Source: an uncultured Rhodopila sp. (GTDB taxonomy: Bacteria > Pseudomonadota > Alphaproteobacteria > Acetobacterales > Acetobacteraceae). From it: a DNA stretch of 64,000 nucleotides. The stretch spans positions 1 to 64,000 of the forward strand of contig CAINOE010000019.1 of assembly GCA_903851415.1 (NCBI GenBank). Reading direction: 5' to 3'. A program made the position numbers and the translations under genes. Positions 1 through 8,199 of this stretch are shown here, piece by piece. The stretch's first letter is position 1, and each line of letters begins with the position of its first letter. The notes under the pieces are model-generated. The model had not been told where the DNA came from, did not search any database, and saw nothing but the letters and a program-made list of their open reading frames with translations.

Positions 1-126
1 CCAGTCCTTGCCGGCGGCGGCCGGGGCCCGGGCGGCCGCGGTCTGGGCGATGGACGCCGGCGCCATCAGGACGGATGACACCAGCGCGGCGGTGGTCAAC
101 AGCCCGGTTACGAACGTTCTGCTCAT
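1..126 (-). CDS. Secreted protein N-terminus, possible PQQ-dependent dehydrogenase (partial)
   Basis: The ATG is at 126 and the frame stays open for 42 codons to the left edge, so only the N-terminus is visible. It starts MSRTFVTGLL, runs through a hydrophobic stretch and has a likely signal peptidase site after APASIAQ-TA, so export to the periplasm is well supported. The last visible residues are GKDW. Mature PQQ-dependent alcohol and methanol dehydrogenases often start with a DWPxYG-type sequence. Together with the neighbouring sMMO locus this suggests a PQQ dehydrogenase oxidising methanol or another alcohol, but that is inference from three residues plus context. It lies downstream of mmoG on the same strand, behind a terminator. 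Confidence 0.5.
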   Translation of the reverse strand, partial: MSRTFVTGLLTTAALVSSVLMAPASIAQTAAARAPAAAGKDW

Positions 127-149
127 TTATTTTGTTCCCTTGTTACTGA

Positions 150-177
150 CGGCGGACAAAATCTGCGGTTTCGCAGA
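150..177 (-). terminator. Intrinsic terminator after mmoG
   Basis: Read on the minus strand, a 6-bp stem TCTGCG/CGCAGA (172-177 with 162-167) with a 4-nt loop is followed directly by TTTTGTCC. It begins about 45 nt past the mmoG stop, fits a rho-independent terminator for the sMMO transcript, and separates it from the partial gene at the left edge. The stem is short, so it may be leaky. Confidence 0.6.
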
Positions 178-221
178 AACCAATATCGGCACACGCGTTC
201 CGCGCGTATCGGCGATTGTCA

Positions 222-1904
222 TTACAGCCGCGGGTTCTCGCGGGTCGCCGCCGCCCATTCCGGCGTAAAGCCGAACGTGGGGTCATCGGGCACCACGTCG
301 GAAACCACACAGTCGGTTGTAAGCAACATTCCGGCTGTACTGGCGGCCTTGAGAATAGCGAGTCTCGTGACCCGCACTGGATCGATCAAGCCGAGTTCAT
401 AGGCATCTCCGTATTCTCCGGTCCGTGCGTCAAAGCACCAATTGGAATTGGCTGAGCGGGTCACGTTGAAAAAGACCTCTGCGGCGTTGTATCCGGCATT
501 CGCGCTGATCCGCGATATCGGTTCCCTCAGCGCTGCTTTCACGATCGCAATACCCCGGTCCTGCCCGATATTTTCTCCCTTCAGACGGTCGAGTGCCCGC
601 GTGCAGCGCGCCAACGCCACGCCGCCCCCGGGCACGATGCCTTCGGCCATCGCGGCGGTTGCGGAATTATATGCGTTTTCCGCCCGCTGCAGACGCTCTT
701 TCATCTCCACATCGCTCCCGCCGCCAATCCTGACGTAGGCAACGCGTCCGATGAGAGCGCCAAGCCTTTCCTTCAGGATTTCCATTTCGGCTAACGCCCC
801 TTTGGGGGAGCCTCTTGACGGATCTGCATTGCGCCGCTGCTCGATTTGATGCCTGACACCGGCTGCCCTGTCCTCGATCAATGCCGCATCGCCGCCACCG
901 CCCGCGAGCGTGGTAAAATCTTCGGTTACAGTAACCTTTGCGGCGCTCCCAAGATCGGCCGGCGTTACCGTTGCAAGCGAACTTCCTTCGGCCTCCAGAA
1001 TGGCCCTGCCGCCGGTCAGGACAGCGAGATCAATCAGCCGCTCGTAACGTTTATCGCCATGACCCGGCGAACGAACCGCAACCGCGTGCAAATTCCCGCG
1101 TATATGGTTGAGCAGAATGCCCGGCAGCGCCGCTTCGGCGATGTCCTCGGCAACGATCAACAGCGAACGCTGCTGCTTCCGCGCCAGCTCCAGGACCGGA
1201 ATGAGCTCGGCAAACTCCTCTATGCGGCGATCGTAGATCAGCACCAGGGGATTGGTCAGTTCAGCGACGTTGCGATCCCGGTCGGTGATGAAATACGGCG
1301 AACGGTATCCCTGTTCCCATTTGATCCCGCCCACCAGCTCGATTTCATCGTCCCTCCCGTTTCCCAGTTCGATGGCCACGGTCCCGGACGATCCCGCCTT
1401 GCCGATGGCATCCGAGATCAAAACCCCGATCTCCTCGGCATCATGGGCTGCAAGCGCTGCGATGCGTTTCACCGACGCTTCATCACGGCAGGGGCGAGCA
1501 ATACTGCTGAGTTCCTCGATGACAGTCCGGGTTGCGAGTTCAATGCCAATTCGCAGATCCCGTGAATTCAAACCGGCGGCCATCCCGCGGGTCGCCTCCC
1601 GCGCGATGCTGCGCATCAGGGCGACAGACGTCGAGGTTCCATCCCCGACGGATTTCGACATCTCCCGCGCCATTTGCCGAATCAGGTGGATACCGAGATC
1701 TTCGATGCGGTCCCCGAAAAGAAGATATTCGATCACCGTCATGCCGTCACGGGTCAGTACCGGAAGCAGTCCCGACGTGCGATGCTCAATGAGAACGTTG
1801 CGTCCCCTTGGCCCCATGGTTATCGAGACGGTGTCCGCCAGCTTATCGATTCCGCCCATGATGCGGGAACGCGCGCGCGATCCGTATATGATTTCTTGTG
1901 CCAT
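222..1904 (-). CDS. mmoG: MmoG, GroEL-like chaperonin of the sMMO cluster
   Basis: This 560-aa group I chaperonin homologue starts at ATG 1904, with GGGGA about 7 nt upstream. In methanotrophs MmoG is required for sMMO expression and is thought to help fold or assemble MmoR or the hydroxylase. GroEL landmarks are visible: TMGPRGRNV (29-37), the nucleotide loop GDGTST (87-92), TRDG with the Mg-binding Asp (53), EVEMKE-like VEMKERL near 400, and PGGGVAL near 425. The GroEL catalytic Asp398 position is Asn410 here (codon AAC, 675-677), while the Asp52 and Asp87 equivalents are kept. The C-terminus lacks the GGM repeats of housekeeping GroEL. It is the last gene of the sMMO cluster, 31 nt after the 102-aa ORF. 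Confidence 0.95.
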   Translation of the reverse strand: MAQEIIYGSRARSRIMGGIDKLADTVSITMGPRGRNVLIEHRTSGLLPVLTRDGMTVIEYLLFGDRIEDLGIHLIRQMAREMSKSVGDGTSTSVALMRSIAREATRGMAAGLNSRDLRIGIELATRTVIEELSSIARPCRDEASVKRIAALAAHDAEEIGVLISDAIGKAGSSGTVAIELGNGRDDEIELVGGIKWEQGYRSPYFITDRDRNVAELTNPLVLIYDRRIEEFAELIPVLELARKQQRSLLIVAEDIAEAALPGILLNHIRGNLHAVAVRSPGHGDKRYERLIDLAVLTGGRAILEAEGSSLATVTPADLGSAAKVTVTEDFTTLAGGGGDAALIEDRAAGVRHQIEQRRNADPSRGSPKGALAEMEILKERLGALIGRVAYVRIGGGSDVEMKERLQRAENAYNSATAAMAEGIVPGGGVALARCTRALDRLKGENIGQDRGIAIVKAALREPISRISANAGYNAAEVFFNVTRSANSNWCFDARTGEYGDAYELGLIDPVRVTRLAILKAASTAGMLLTTDCVVSDVVPDDPTFGFTPEWAAATRENPRL

Positions 1905-1935
1905 TTCGTCCCCAGGTTCTTAGGTGGTTTTGATC

Positions 1936-2244
1936 TTATAGCGGAGCGATATTGCCCCGCACCGATAGCCGCATCGCGCTCTGGCCCGCAAGCGCGCGAT
2001 AGTGTCGCACACGGTCCAGCCTGTTCCAGATGAAGATCAGATGGCGATCATTGTAGTCCAGACCGCGGCGGATTTCCTGCATGTCGATTTCGTCCAGCTC
2101 GTTCTTCCAAAACTTTTCCAGTTCCAGCACCCGTTCCGCCCCGATCGTGGCGATCATCCCGGCTTCGTCGAGTTCCAGCGCGCGCATGCTGGATTCGAGT
2201 TCCTCGACCATGGCAACCAGGAAAGCACGATCATCGGATTCCAC
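1936..2244 (-). CDS. Small acidic helical protein between mmoR and mmoG
   Basis: This 102-aa protein of unknown function starts at GTG 2244 behind a strong Shine-Dalgarno (AAGGAGG, 6 nt spacing), which supports real translation despite the GTG. It is rich in Glu, Asp, Leu and Arg and looks all-helical, with no signal peptide, membrane segment or recognisable motif. It follows the mmoR stop by 22 nt and precedes mmoG by 31 nt, so it must be co-transcribed with both. Position suggests a role in MmoR or MmoG function or sMMO assembly. I do not recognise the family and the usual published mmo gene order does not include it. Confidence 0.7.
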   Translation of the reverse strand: MESDDRAFLVAMVEELESSMRALELDEAGMIATIGAERVLELEKFWKNELDEIDMQEIRRGLDYNDRHLIFIWNRLDRVRHYRALAGQSAMRLSVRGNIAPL

Positions 2245-2266
2245 GGCGTCCTCCTTCCGGGGCGAA

Positions 2267-4411
2267 CTATTTTGCGGACCGTACCGGCCCGCGCGACAGC
2301 CCGTAGCGGGCCATTTTTTTGTATAGCGTTGCGCGCGTTATGTTCAGCCTGCGAGCCGCCGTCGTGATATTGCCGCCGCTGAGGTCGATGGCCGCACGCA
2401 CCGCGCGCTCCTCCCAATCCACCAGCAATCCCTGTTCCGCCGTTGCGCCGCGGGTGTCGCACCGCTCATCAGCGTCCCAGGCCGGACGTTCCGTTTCATC
2501 TACAAAGTCCTGCGGGAGATCGGCGACCCCGACGACAGGCCCTGATGTCATCGCAATGGATGCACGCAATACGTTGCGCAGCTCGCGAATGTTCCCCGGC
2601 CACGGATGCTGCATGAACAATTGCCAGACCTGCGGGCTGAGTTCCTTAGGTTCCGCGATCTTCATTTCACCCTGCTCGATGCGCAGAAGATGCGCGATCA
2701 GGCGCGCCTTGTCCGGGCGCTCCCGCAACGGCGGCAGCAGTATTTGCGCCCCGTTCAGCCGATAATAGAGATCGCGACGGAATGTGCCGCTCTGGATGCT
2801 GTCCGCGAGGCGCCGGTTCGTTGCGGCAACCACATGAACATCCAGCGGGATCGGCTGCGTGCCGCCGACAGGTGTCACCTCCGACGATTCCAGCACCCGC
2901 AGCAAGGCAACCTGCAGATCCAGCGCCATTTCGCCGATTTCGTCGAGCAGCAGGATGCCGCCGTCCGCCTCAAGGAACTTTCCGGCCTTTCCTTTCGACG
3001 ATGCGCCGGTGAAACTTCCCCCGACATAGCCGAACAGCTCGCTTTCAATCAGCTCTCGCGGCATCGCACCGCAATTGATCGCAACGAACGGCTTGTTCTT
3101 GCGCGGACCGAGCTCCCGCAGTTGCCGGACGAAATGCTCCTTGCCGGTGCCCGACTCCCCGGTGATCAGAATCGAAATCTTCTGCGCCTGCAGCCCCACG
3201 GCCTTCCTGAGCAGCGGCGCCAGGATGACGTCGCGGACGCCTTCGGGCTTCTCGTCGTAGCAGGCAGGCGGCATCTTCGCCGCCTGCACCTGGTAGCGTT
3301 CCACGACCCGGGCACCGGAGCCGCCGGTGCGCTGCGACGCATTGGTCCTGCGCAGGACAGGATCGACAATCAACCACCGGCCGCTCGCCAGCCGCAGCCT
3401 CGCGCCGACACCGTCCGAAACAGACTTCGGATAAAGATCAGCCAGTTCGAGCCCGAGAACCGCCTTCAGCGGCCGGCCGGTGATCGCGAGGCTGTCCTCG
3501 CAAGCCAGCAGCAGCACGGCAATTCGGTTCAGACCGTCAATGGTGCCATCGGAACGAACCGACATCAACCCGTTGACCAGTCCCTCTTCGAGCCCGAGAT
3601 CATCGTCCAGCTTATCCGCACGCAGCCGCAGCAGCACGTCGCCCGGGGCGCAGCGCTCAAGCAAATCCTGCTCCAGCAGACAGGTTGCAAGCCGCAACAA
3701 TCCCAGCAGTGCCTTTGCGGAATCGCGATGATCGGTCATCGCGCCCAGGCCGCCGATCAGCCGGCCATCCCAGCCAAGAATTGGACAGCCCGCGGTGGCA
3801 AACGGATGCAGTCCCTCGAAAAAATGCTCCTTCCCGTCGAAGGCAATCGGCTCGCACAATTTCAGTGCGGTCCCGATGCCCGTGTTGCCCAGGTTGCGTT
3901 CGCTCCAACTGACCCCGAGCTGAGCCAGGTGCGCGCCGGCGGGACATCGTCTCACACCTGCATCGAGTACGTGGATCAGCGTTCCGGCAGCATCGGTCAG
4001 CAGCAGCGTCACATCGCTCTCACCGGTGATATGAGCCAGCCGATACATCGAAAACGTCAGGCACTCCCGCGCCGCGTCCGCCAGATCGGCGGCATTCGGC
4101 TGCGGCGCCGCCAGCGGGACACCGTTGCCGCGCAGCATCGGCAACGGACGGGTGAGCTTCAGGTCGTACTCGTCCAGGCAGCGGCACCAGGCTTCGGCCA
4201 CGCACGCACGCACCCACTCGGTTCCCACCGGCGCCTGACCGGTTTGCTTCATCCAGTCCCAGGCCGCAGCCGGTCGGTCAACCACGATCAAAGACGCATC
4301 CGGCCCCGGCGGTGCCGGATGCACCAGACCATCCAGCTCCCACGGCAGCCGGTCCCTGGCCCAGGAGTGGCTATCCTCCTGGAATCGGCTTTTATTTTCC
4401 TTCAACGGCAT
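2267..4411 (-). CDS. mmoR: MmoR, sigma-54-dependent activator of the sMMO operon
   Basis: AcoR-type enhancer-binding protein. From ATG 4411 (AGGGGA 9 nt upstream) it has 714 residues; an upstream in-frame ATG at 4528, 4 nt after the mmoC stop, would add 39 low-information residues and has no clear Shine-Dalgarno. The order is a GAF-like sensor domain (about 90-280), a PAS-like linker, an AAA+ domain (about 385-620) with Walker A GESGTGKE (418-425) and Walker B ILLLDE (486-491), then a Fis-type HTH (about 664-703). The sigma-54 contact loop reads GSFTGA (465-470) instead of the usual GAFTGA. MmoR activates mmoX transcription with RpoN; the matching promoter is at 9959-9974. Confidence 0.93.
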   Translation of the reverse strand: MPLKENKSRFQEDSHSWARDRLPWELDGLVHPAPPGPDASLIVVDRPAAAWDWMKQTGQAPVGTEWVRACVAEAWCRCLDEYDLKLTRPLPMLRGNGVPLAAPQPNAADLADAARECLTFSMYRLAHITGESDVTLLLTDAAGTLIHVLDAGVRRCPAGAHLAQLGVSWSERNLGNTGIGTALKLCEPIAFDGKEHFFEGLHPFATAGCPILGWDGRLIGGLGAMTDHRDSAKALLGLLRLATCLLEQDLLERCAPGDVLLRLRADKLDDDLGLEEGLVNGLMSVRSDGTIDGLNRIAVLLLACEDSLAITGRPLKAVLGLELADLYPKSVSDGVGARLRLASGRWLIVDPVLRRTNASQRTGGSGARVVERYQVQAAKMPPACYDEKPEGVRDVILAPLLRKAVGLQAQKISILITGESGTGKEHFVRQLRELGPRKNKPFVAINCGAMPRELIESELFGYVGGSFTGASSKGKAGKFLEADGGILLLDEIGEMALDLQVALLRVLESSEVTPVGGTQPIPLDVHVVAATNRRLADSIQSGTFRRDLYYRLNGAQILLPPLRERPDKARLIAHLLRIEQGEMKIAEPKELSPQVWQLFMQHPWPGNIRELRNVLRASIAMTSGPVVGVADLPQDFVDETERPAWDADERCDTRGATAEQGLLVDWEERAVRAAIDLSGGNITTAARRLNITRATLYKKMARYGLSRGPVRSAK

Positions 4412-4532
4412 ATAATCGTTTCCCCTACAATTCGCCTGCCAGGTGCCGAGCTTGATGCCGGTGCGTTTCAGCGAACTGTGTCGGGCAGCCATCCCCATTC
4501 TCCTGTCGGCCAGGTGAAAAGGACGCATACGC

Positions 4533-5567
4533 TCAGCCGCTTGGCAGGAATTTTTCTGAGTAGATCTGGTTCTCCGGTATCCCCCGGGCCGAACCGACGG
4601 CCATCGTCGCCTCGATCATACCCGGTGGCCCACAAAGGTATATGTCCGGCGCGATGTTGGCAACGTCCAGTTGCTCACGCAAGGCGTCCACAACGGTGCC
4701 TCGCTGGCCGGACCAGCTATCGGTGGGCTGCATAATGGATATATGAACGGAAAGGTTAGGCATGTCCTTTGCGAGGCTAAGAAGCTCCTTATGATAGAAA
4801 AGTTCATGTTCGTGCGTTACGCCGAACAAAAGCGCCGCGGGTTGCGGATGGCGTTCCTGGCCCATATGGCGAACCATTGACAAAACAGGCGAAAGTCCCG
4901 TGCCCCCGGCAACGAAAAAGCGGGGGCGAAGGCCGTTTTCATGCAGACCGAAGGCGCCCGACGGGCCGCGCAGCGTCAACCTTTGGCCGATGTCGGCCCG
5001 TCTCGTCAGGTATTCGGAAAACAGGCCGCCCGGAAGAATCCGGATGAAGAATTCCAGCTCGGCCGAGCCCGGAATTGTCGCCATGGAGTATGATCGGGTG
5101 GCGTGCTGCCCGGGGACTTCGATGTCCACGAACTGCCCCGGAAAGAACGGCATGGCGACGGGGGCGCCCGACCTGGCGTCCAGCGTACGGAGCACAAGCC
5201 GCACGACATTGGACGAGACTTTGTCACAGACCGCGATGTCGGCCGCCCATTCCTGGCGTATCTGCCCGAACGAAATCCGGTCATAGGTATAAGGCAGCTT
5301 GAGGTGCAGCGGGCTGCGCGGAAAGGTCTGGCACAGGAGAACCATGCCGTCCTCCTCCTCGTCCGGGGGCAGCGCCTGGACGGAACATTTGGCCAACTCA
5401 TAGTCGCCGTCATCGCATTCAGCCTTGCATGTCGCGCATCCACCTTCCCGGCAGGATGACATCAGGATGATGCTGTTGCGAAACCCGGCGCTGATGACGT
5501 CTTCGTTCGGTCCGCATTCGAACGCGATTTCCTCGCCATCCTCTGTTACAGCTCGTATTTGGTACAC
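4533..5567 (-). CDS. mmoC: MmoC, sMMO reductase component
   Basis: NADH-dependent iron-sulfur flavoprotein of 344 aa (family about 340-350) that passes electrons from NADH via FAD and a [2Fe-2S] cluster to the hydroxylase. The plant-type ferredoxin domain has Cys39, Cys44, Cys47 and Cys79 (C-x4-C-x2-C-x31-C). The FAD domain has RSYS (158-161), and the NAD-binding domain has GGTGLSP (221-227) and CGPPGM (312-317). All key motifs are intact. It follows mmoD in the operon and its stop is a few bases from the first possible mmoR ATG, so transcription very likely continues into mmoR. Confidence 0.97.
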   Translation of the reverse strand: MYQIRAVTEDGEEIAFECGPNEDVISAGFRNSIILMSSCREGGCATCKAECDDGDYELAKCSVQALPPDEEEDGMVLLCQTFPRSPLHLKLPYTYDRISFGQIRQEWAADIAVCDKVSSNVVRLVLRTLDARSGAPVAMPFFPGQFVDIEVPGQHATRSYSMATIPGSAELEFFIRILPGGLFSEYLTRRADIGQRLTLRGPSGAFGLHENGLRPRFFVAGGTGLSPVLSMVRHMGQERHPQPAALLFGVTHEHELFYHKELLSLAKDMPNLSVHISIMQPTDSWSGQRGTVVDALREQLDVANIAPDIYLCGPPGMIEATMAVGSARGIPENQIYSEKFLPSG

Positions 5568-5600
5568 TGTAGCAATCTCCGCTTATTCCGTGAACGGAAC

Positions 5601-5864
5601 TTACTCGTCGTCCGGCGTGTCCCGCAAGCGGCCGAGAAACGCCGCCGCATGGCCCACCGCCTCGCGTGCGGAATTTTCGCTCAGTGAACAGCCTTCCTGA
5701 ATCGTCTGGCCGTCCCGGTGGATCTCCCAGCGCCACATGAAACCGAGGTCCTGCGCATACCCGGTCAGCCGTCCGGACCGGTGTATTTCCACCCGCGGGA
5801 CAGCGTCATACTCGCTGAAACCATCAAGTGCGCCACTGAAGGCTTCGTTGCTTGCTTCTTGCAT
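5601..5864 (-). CDS. mmoD: MmoD, sMMO accessory/regulatory protein
   Basis: This 87-aa protein sits in the fixed MmoD position between mmoZ and mmoC. It resembles the family in its central part (YAQDLGFMWRWEIHRDG). MmoD is slightly longer (about 100 aa) in model methanotrophs; there it binds the hydroxylase, has been proposed to act in assembly, and takes part in the copper switch between sMMO and particulate MMO. No metal-binding motif is obvious here. No particulate MMO genes are in this window, so a copper-switch role cannot be inferred from context. Confidence 0.85.
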   Translation of the reverse strand: MQEASNEAFSGALDGFSEYDAVPRVEIHRSGRLTGYAQDLGFMWRWEIHRDGQTIQEGCSLSENSAREAVGHAAAFLGRLRDTPDDE

Positions 5865-5906
5865 GTTCTTGGATTCCGTTTCCCGCTCATCGAATTCGGC
5901 GACCCT

Positions 5907-5934
5907 GGCCCGGCCGCGCTACCGCCGCCGGGCC
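5907..5934 (-). other. Intercistronic hairpin between mmoZ and mmoD
   Basis: A perfect 8-bp GC stem, GGCCCGGC (5907-5914) with GCCGGGCC (5927-5934) and a 12-nt loop, lies in the 86-nt gap between the mmoZ stop and mmoD. No U-run follows on the minus strand, so it is more likely an RNA-stability or attenuation element than a full terminator. Confidence 0.5.
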
Positions 5935-5950
5935 TTGATCAAGTCAGCGT

Positions 5951-6478
5951 CTAGGCCGCGGCCTTGCCGTTGCCAAGGTGCAAGACCTTCACGCCACGCT
6001 CCTTACGGAGGTCTTCAAGCGATGTGCCGTAATAGTTTTCGTTCCGTAACTCCATCAGATGCGACCCCAGCGCGGCGTCGGTCCGCAGGAACACATTCAC
6101 CGGCAGGACCGGCGGCTTGTAAAGCTGGCGGAATTCGACATGGATCTTCTCCGCCTCGTACTTGGTCTTCGCGGCATTGATGCGATCCACCCAGTGCTTC
6201 TCCACCTGCGCCGGGTCTTCGCCGGTCGTGGCTTTATAAAGCAGATCGGTGGTCGAAAGCTGCTGCGCCTTCAGCACGGCAACCCGCTGTTCCAGCTTGC
6301 TCTCGATCCAGAGATAGTCAAGGTCCAGCTCGTTCGATGTCCTGAACGGCGAGGTGTTTGCCACGCGGAAGTCCTGGATCACCTTCGTGGCGTCCGCAAG
6401 CTTCTGCAGCGCCGCGATCTTCTTCAACCATGCCTGCCGGGTAGGGTTGTCGTGTATGCCTTTTTCGAAAGTCGGCAT
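5951..6478 (-). CDS. mmoZ: MmoZ, sMMO hydroxylase gamma subunit
   Basis: This 175-aa protein (family about 165-175) is the gamma subunit of the (alpha-beta-gamma)2 hydroxylase. It carries no cofactor and packs against the alpha and beta subunits. It is predicted all-helical, with the conserved [13 protein letters not shown] start region and an [10 protein letters not shown] segment near residue 70. It starts at ATG 6478 with an AGGAGG-like Shine-Dalgarno just upstream, 36 nt after mmoB. Order and size match known sMMO operons. Confidence 0.95.
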   Translation of the reverse strand: MPTFEKGIHDNPTRQAWLKKIAALQKLADATKVIQDFRVANTSPFRTSNELDLDYLWIESKLEQRVAVLKAQQLSTTDLLYKATTGEDPAQVEKHWVDRINAAKTKYEAEKIHVEFRQLYKPPVLPVNVFLRTDAALGSHLMELRNENYYGTSLEDLRKERGVKVLHLGNGKAAA

Positions 6479-6514
6479 GTTATTCCTCCTGTCGGGTGCG
6501 ACTGTTTCGTGCGA

Positions 6515-6928
6515 TCAAGCAACGTCGACGAGCTTGCGGTCCAGGCCCATGAGTTCCGAGGTAATCGTGAACGTTTCGCCGAGCGTGTAGGCGCGCCCGA
6601 TGGTGGACGACACGTTCACCAGGAAATCATAGATGCTGTAGTTCTTGCCGAGCAACGCTGCCGCGTCCGCGACATTCACTTCGATCTTGCCGTTGGCCTT
6701 GATCCACCAGAACCCGGTACGGTCCTCGACCACGATGGTCGGGTTGGTCTCGACCCCTTCCTTCAGGATGATGTCTTCGACGATCGCATCGATTTCGTCG
6801 CTTTTCATCAGCACGAGCACGACCTTGTCGGACTCGTGCACGACCTGGTTTTCTTCGGCGAAGAATTCGTTCGCGAAATCGGCACCATTCTTCTCCATGA
6901 TGCCGGAATTGTACCTGTTATCGCTCAT
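6515..6928 (-). CDS. mmoB: MmoB, sMMO regulatory/coupling protein
   Basis: This 137-aa cofactor-less effector protein (family 133-141 aa) docks on the MmoX alpha subunit and tunes substrate and oxygen access and the reduction potential of the di-iron site. Recognisable family segments are EENQVVHESDKVVLVLMKSDE (broken here at DKVV), the RTGFWWIKA region near residue 70 and YTLGETFTI near 113. It starts at ATG 6928, 13 nt after the mmoY stop, as in other sMMO operons. Confidence 0.97.
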   Translation of the reverse strand: MSDNRYNSGIMEKNGADFANEFFAEENQVVHESDKVVLVLMKSDEIDAIVEDIILKEGVETNPTIVVEDRTGFWWIKANGKIEVNVADAAALLGKNYSIYDFLVNVSSTIGRAYTLGETFTITSELMGLDRKLVDVA

Positions 6929-6941
6929 GTTCGTTCTCCGC

Positions 6942-8117
6942 CTATTTCAGGCCGCTGACGACGGCAGCAACCAGGTTCTGCTGGTTGACCTTGTAGTCGA
7001 TCTTGTCGGCGTAGTCGCTGACCCAGTCGCTGATGACGCGGGAAACCGCTTCCGTCACGGCCGCCTTGTCGGTCACACCCGCGATCGGCGGAATCTTCGC
7101 ATAAAGGCCGACGAAGTCCTTCAGCGCCGCGATCGTGCCGTCCAGCCACTTTCCGGTCCAGGCGCGAAGATAGGTCCGGTTGAAGTCGCCGAACTGTGGA
7201 TCGTTGGCCAGGCTCTCGAAAAACAGGTCGCTGATCGCCGTGCGCGTGACCTGGAAGTAGGTCTGCGCCTGAGCCGTGAAGAACGGGGTCAGGGAGTCGC
7301 CGAAGTGCGGAGCGATGCGCTGGAAGAATTCGCGCCGCGCAAAATTGCCGAACAGCGGATCATAGACGTTGTGCACGACCCAAAGGATTTCATTGAAGTC
7401 CTGAATCCCCTGCCAGACTTCCTGAACCAGGCTGCGGGCGCCGGCGTAGACCGGATCCGTCAGCCAGGTCTGCTTCGGCGCATGCGTCGAATCATCCAGT
7501 CCCGGCACCAGCTTGGCGATGAAGCTGCGCTGCAACTGGATCATTTGCGCATTGTCGACCTTGTCGAGGGCGGCGAAGCCCGCGGTCAGGCGGATCGTGT
7601 CGCTCAGGCAATCGCGCAGCACCGAGGAATGCGCATTGAACAGCGCGTATTCGTTGTACAGCAGCGCGCCGTAGTACTTGTCGAGGATCTCGTCGCGCCA
7701 GAACGTGTCGAGCGTACGAATTCCGCCGTCGGCCGAAAACGACTCCAGCAGCCGGGTCGTATAGCGCCAGTCCTCGGACTTGTCCTTGACGTACGGACCA
7801 TGCCAGCGGCGGCCCGGATCGCGGTGGTGGTGCCAGTCCGACGACTTGAGCTCGGTCAGCTCGTTGCCCCAGGACGGACGCCCGCCGTGGAACTTCTGCG
7901 TCCAGTCGCCCCAATCCAGGCCGCCGGCGATCCAGTCGGGCGTCGGCTGAGAATAGACGGTCAGAATCTCATATTCACTCAAGCGCTTGCCGCGCGGCTT
8001 GAGGAAGTAGTTCATCTTGCGTTGCGTATCGAGATCATGATCCGGAATCGCAGCGAGAATCTTTGCTGCGCGTTCGGGATCAGTAAGCCCATGCGGTTTA
8101 GCTACTGTTGCGGACAT
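6942..8117 (-). CDS. mmoY: MmoY, sMMO hydroxylase beta subunit
   Basis: This 391-aa protein (family about 389-395) is the beta subunit of the hydroxylase, a ferritin-like helical relative of the alpha subunit without an iron site. Family hallmarks include GRKRLSEYE-like GKRLSEYE (about 45), GGLDWGDWTQKFHGGRPSW (about 66-84) and LYNEYALFNAHSS (about 155). It follows mmoX after an 82-nt gap that contains a strong hairpin, which may set the mmoX to mmoY ratio in the message. Confidence 0.97.
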   Translation of the reverse strand: MSATVAKPHGLTDPERAAKILAAIPDHDLDTQRKMNYFLKPRGKRLSEYEILTVYSQPTPDWIAGGLDWGDWTQKFHGGRPSWGNELTELKSSDWHHHRDPGRRWHGPYVKDKSEDWRYTTRLLESFSADGGIRTLDTFWRDEILDKYYGALLYNEYALFNAHSSVLRDCLSDTIRLTAGFAALDKVDNAQMIQLQRSFIAKLVPGLDDSTHAPKQTWLTDPVYAGARSLVQEVWQGIQDFNEILWVVHNVYDPLFGNFARREFFQRIAPHFGDSLTPFFTAQAQTYFQVTRTAISDLFFESLANDPQFGDFNRTYLRAWTGKWLDGTIAALKDFVGLYAKIPPIAGVTDKAAVTEAVSRVISDWVSDYADKIDYKVNQQNLVAAVVSGLK

Positions 8118-8158
8118 TGCGTTTCCCCTGTTGCCGCCAAGTGTCGGTGGTAAGGCCC

Positions 8159-8188
8159 GTGCGGGCGGGATGGTGGCCCCGCCCGCAC
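8159..8188 (-). other. Strong hairpin between mmoX and mmoY
   Basis: A perfect 11-bp stem, GTGCGGGCGGG (8159-8169) with CCCGCCCGCAC (8178-8188) and an 8-nt loop, lies 12 nt past the mmoX stop. There is no U-run on the minus strand. It could protect the 3' end of a processed mmoX message or partly terminate, favouring mmoX over the distal genes. Confidence 0.6.
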
Positions 8189-8199
8189 GCGCCGGTTCG

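Noticed and set aside
2606..4735. Long open frame (709 codons) on the + strand
   Set aside because: It is the opposite strand of mmoR and part of mmoC, rich in Arg/Gln/Pro, with no family match.
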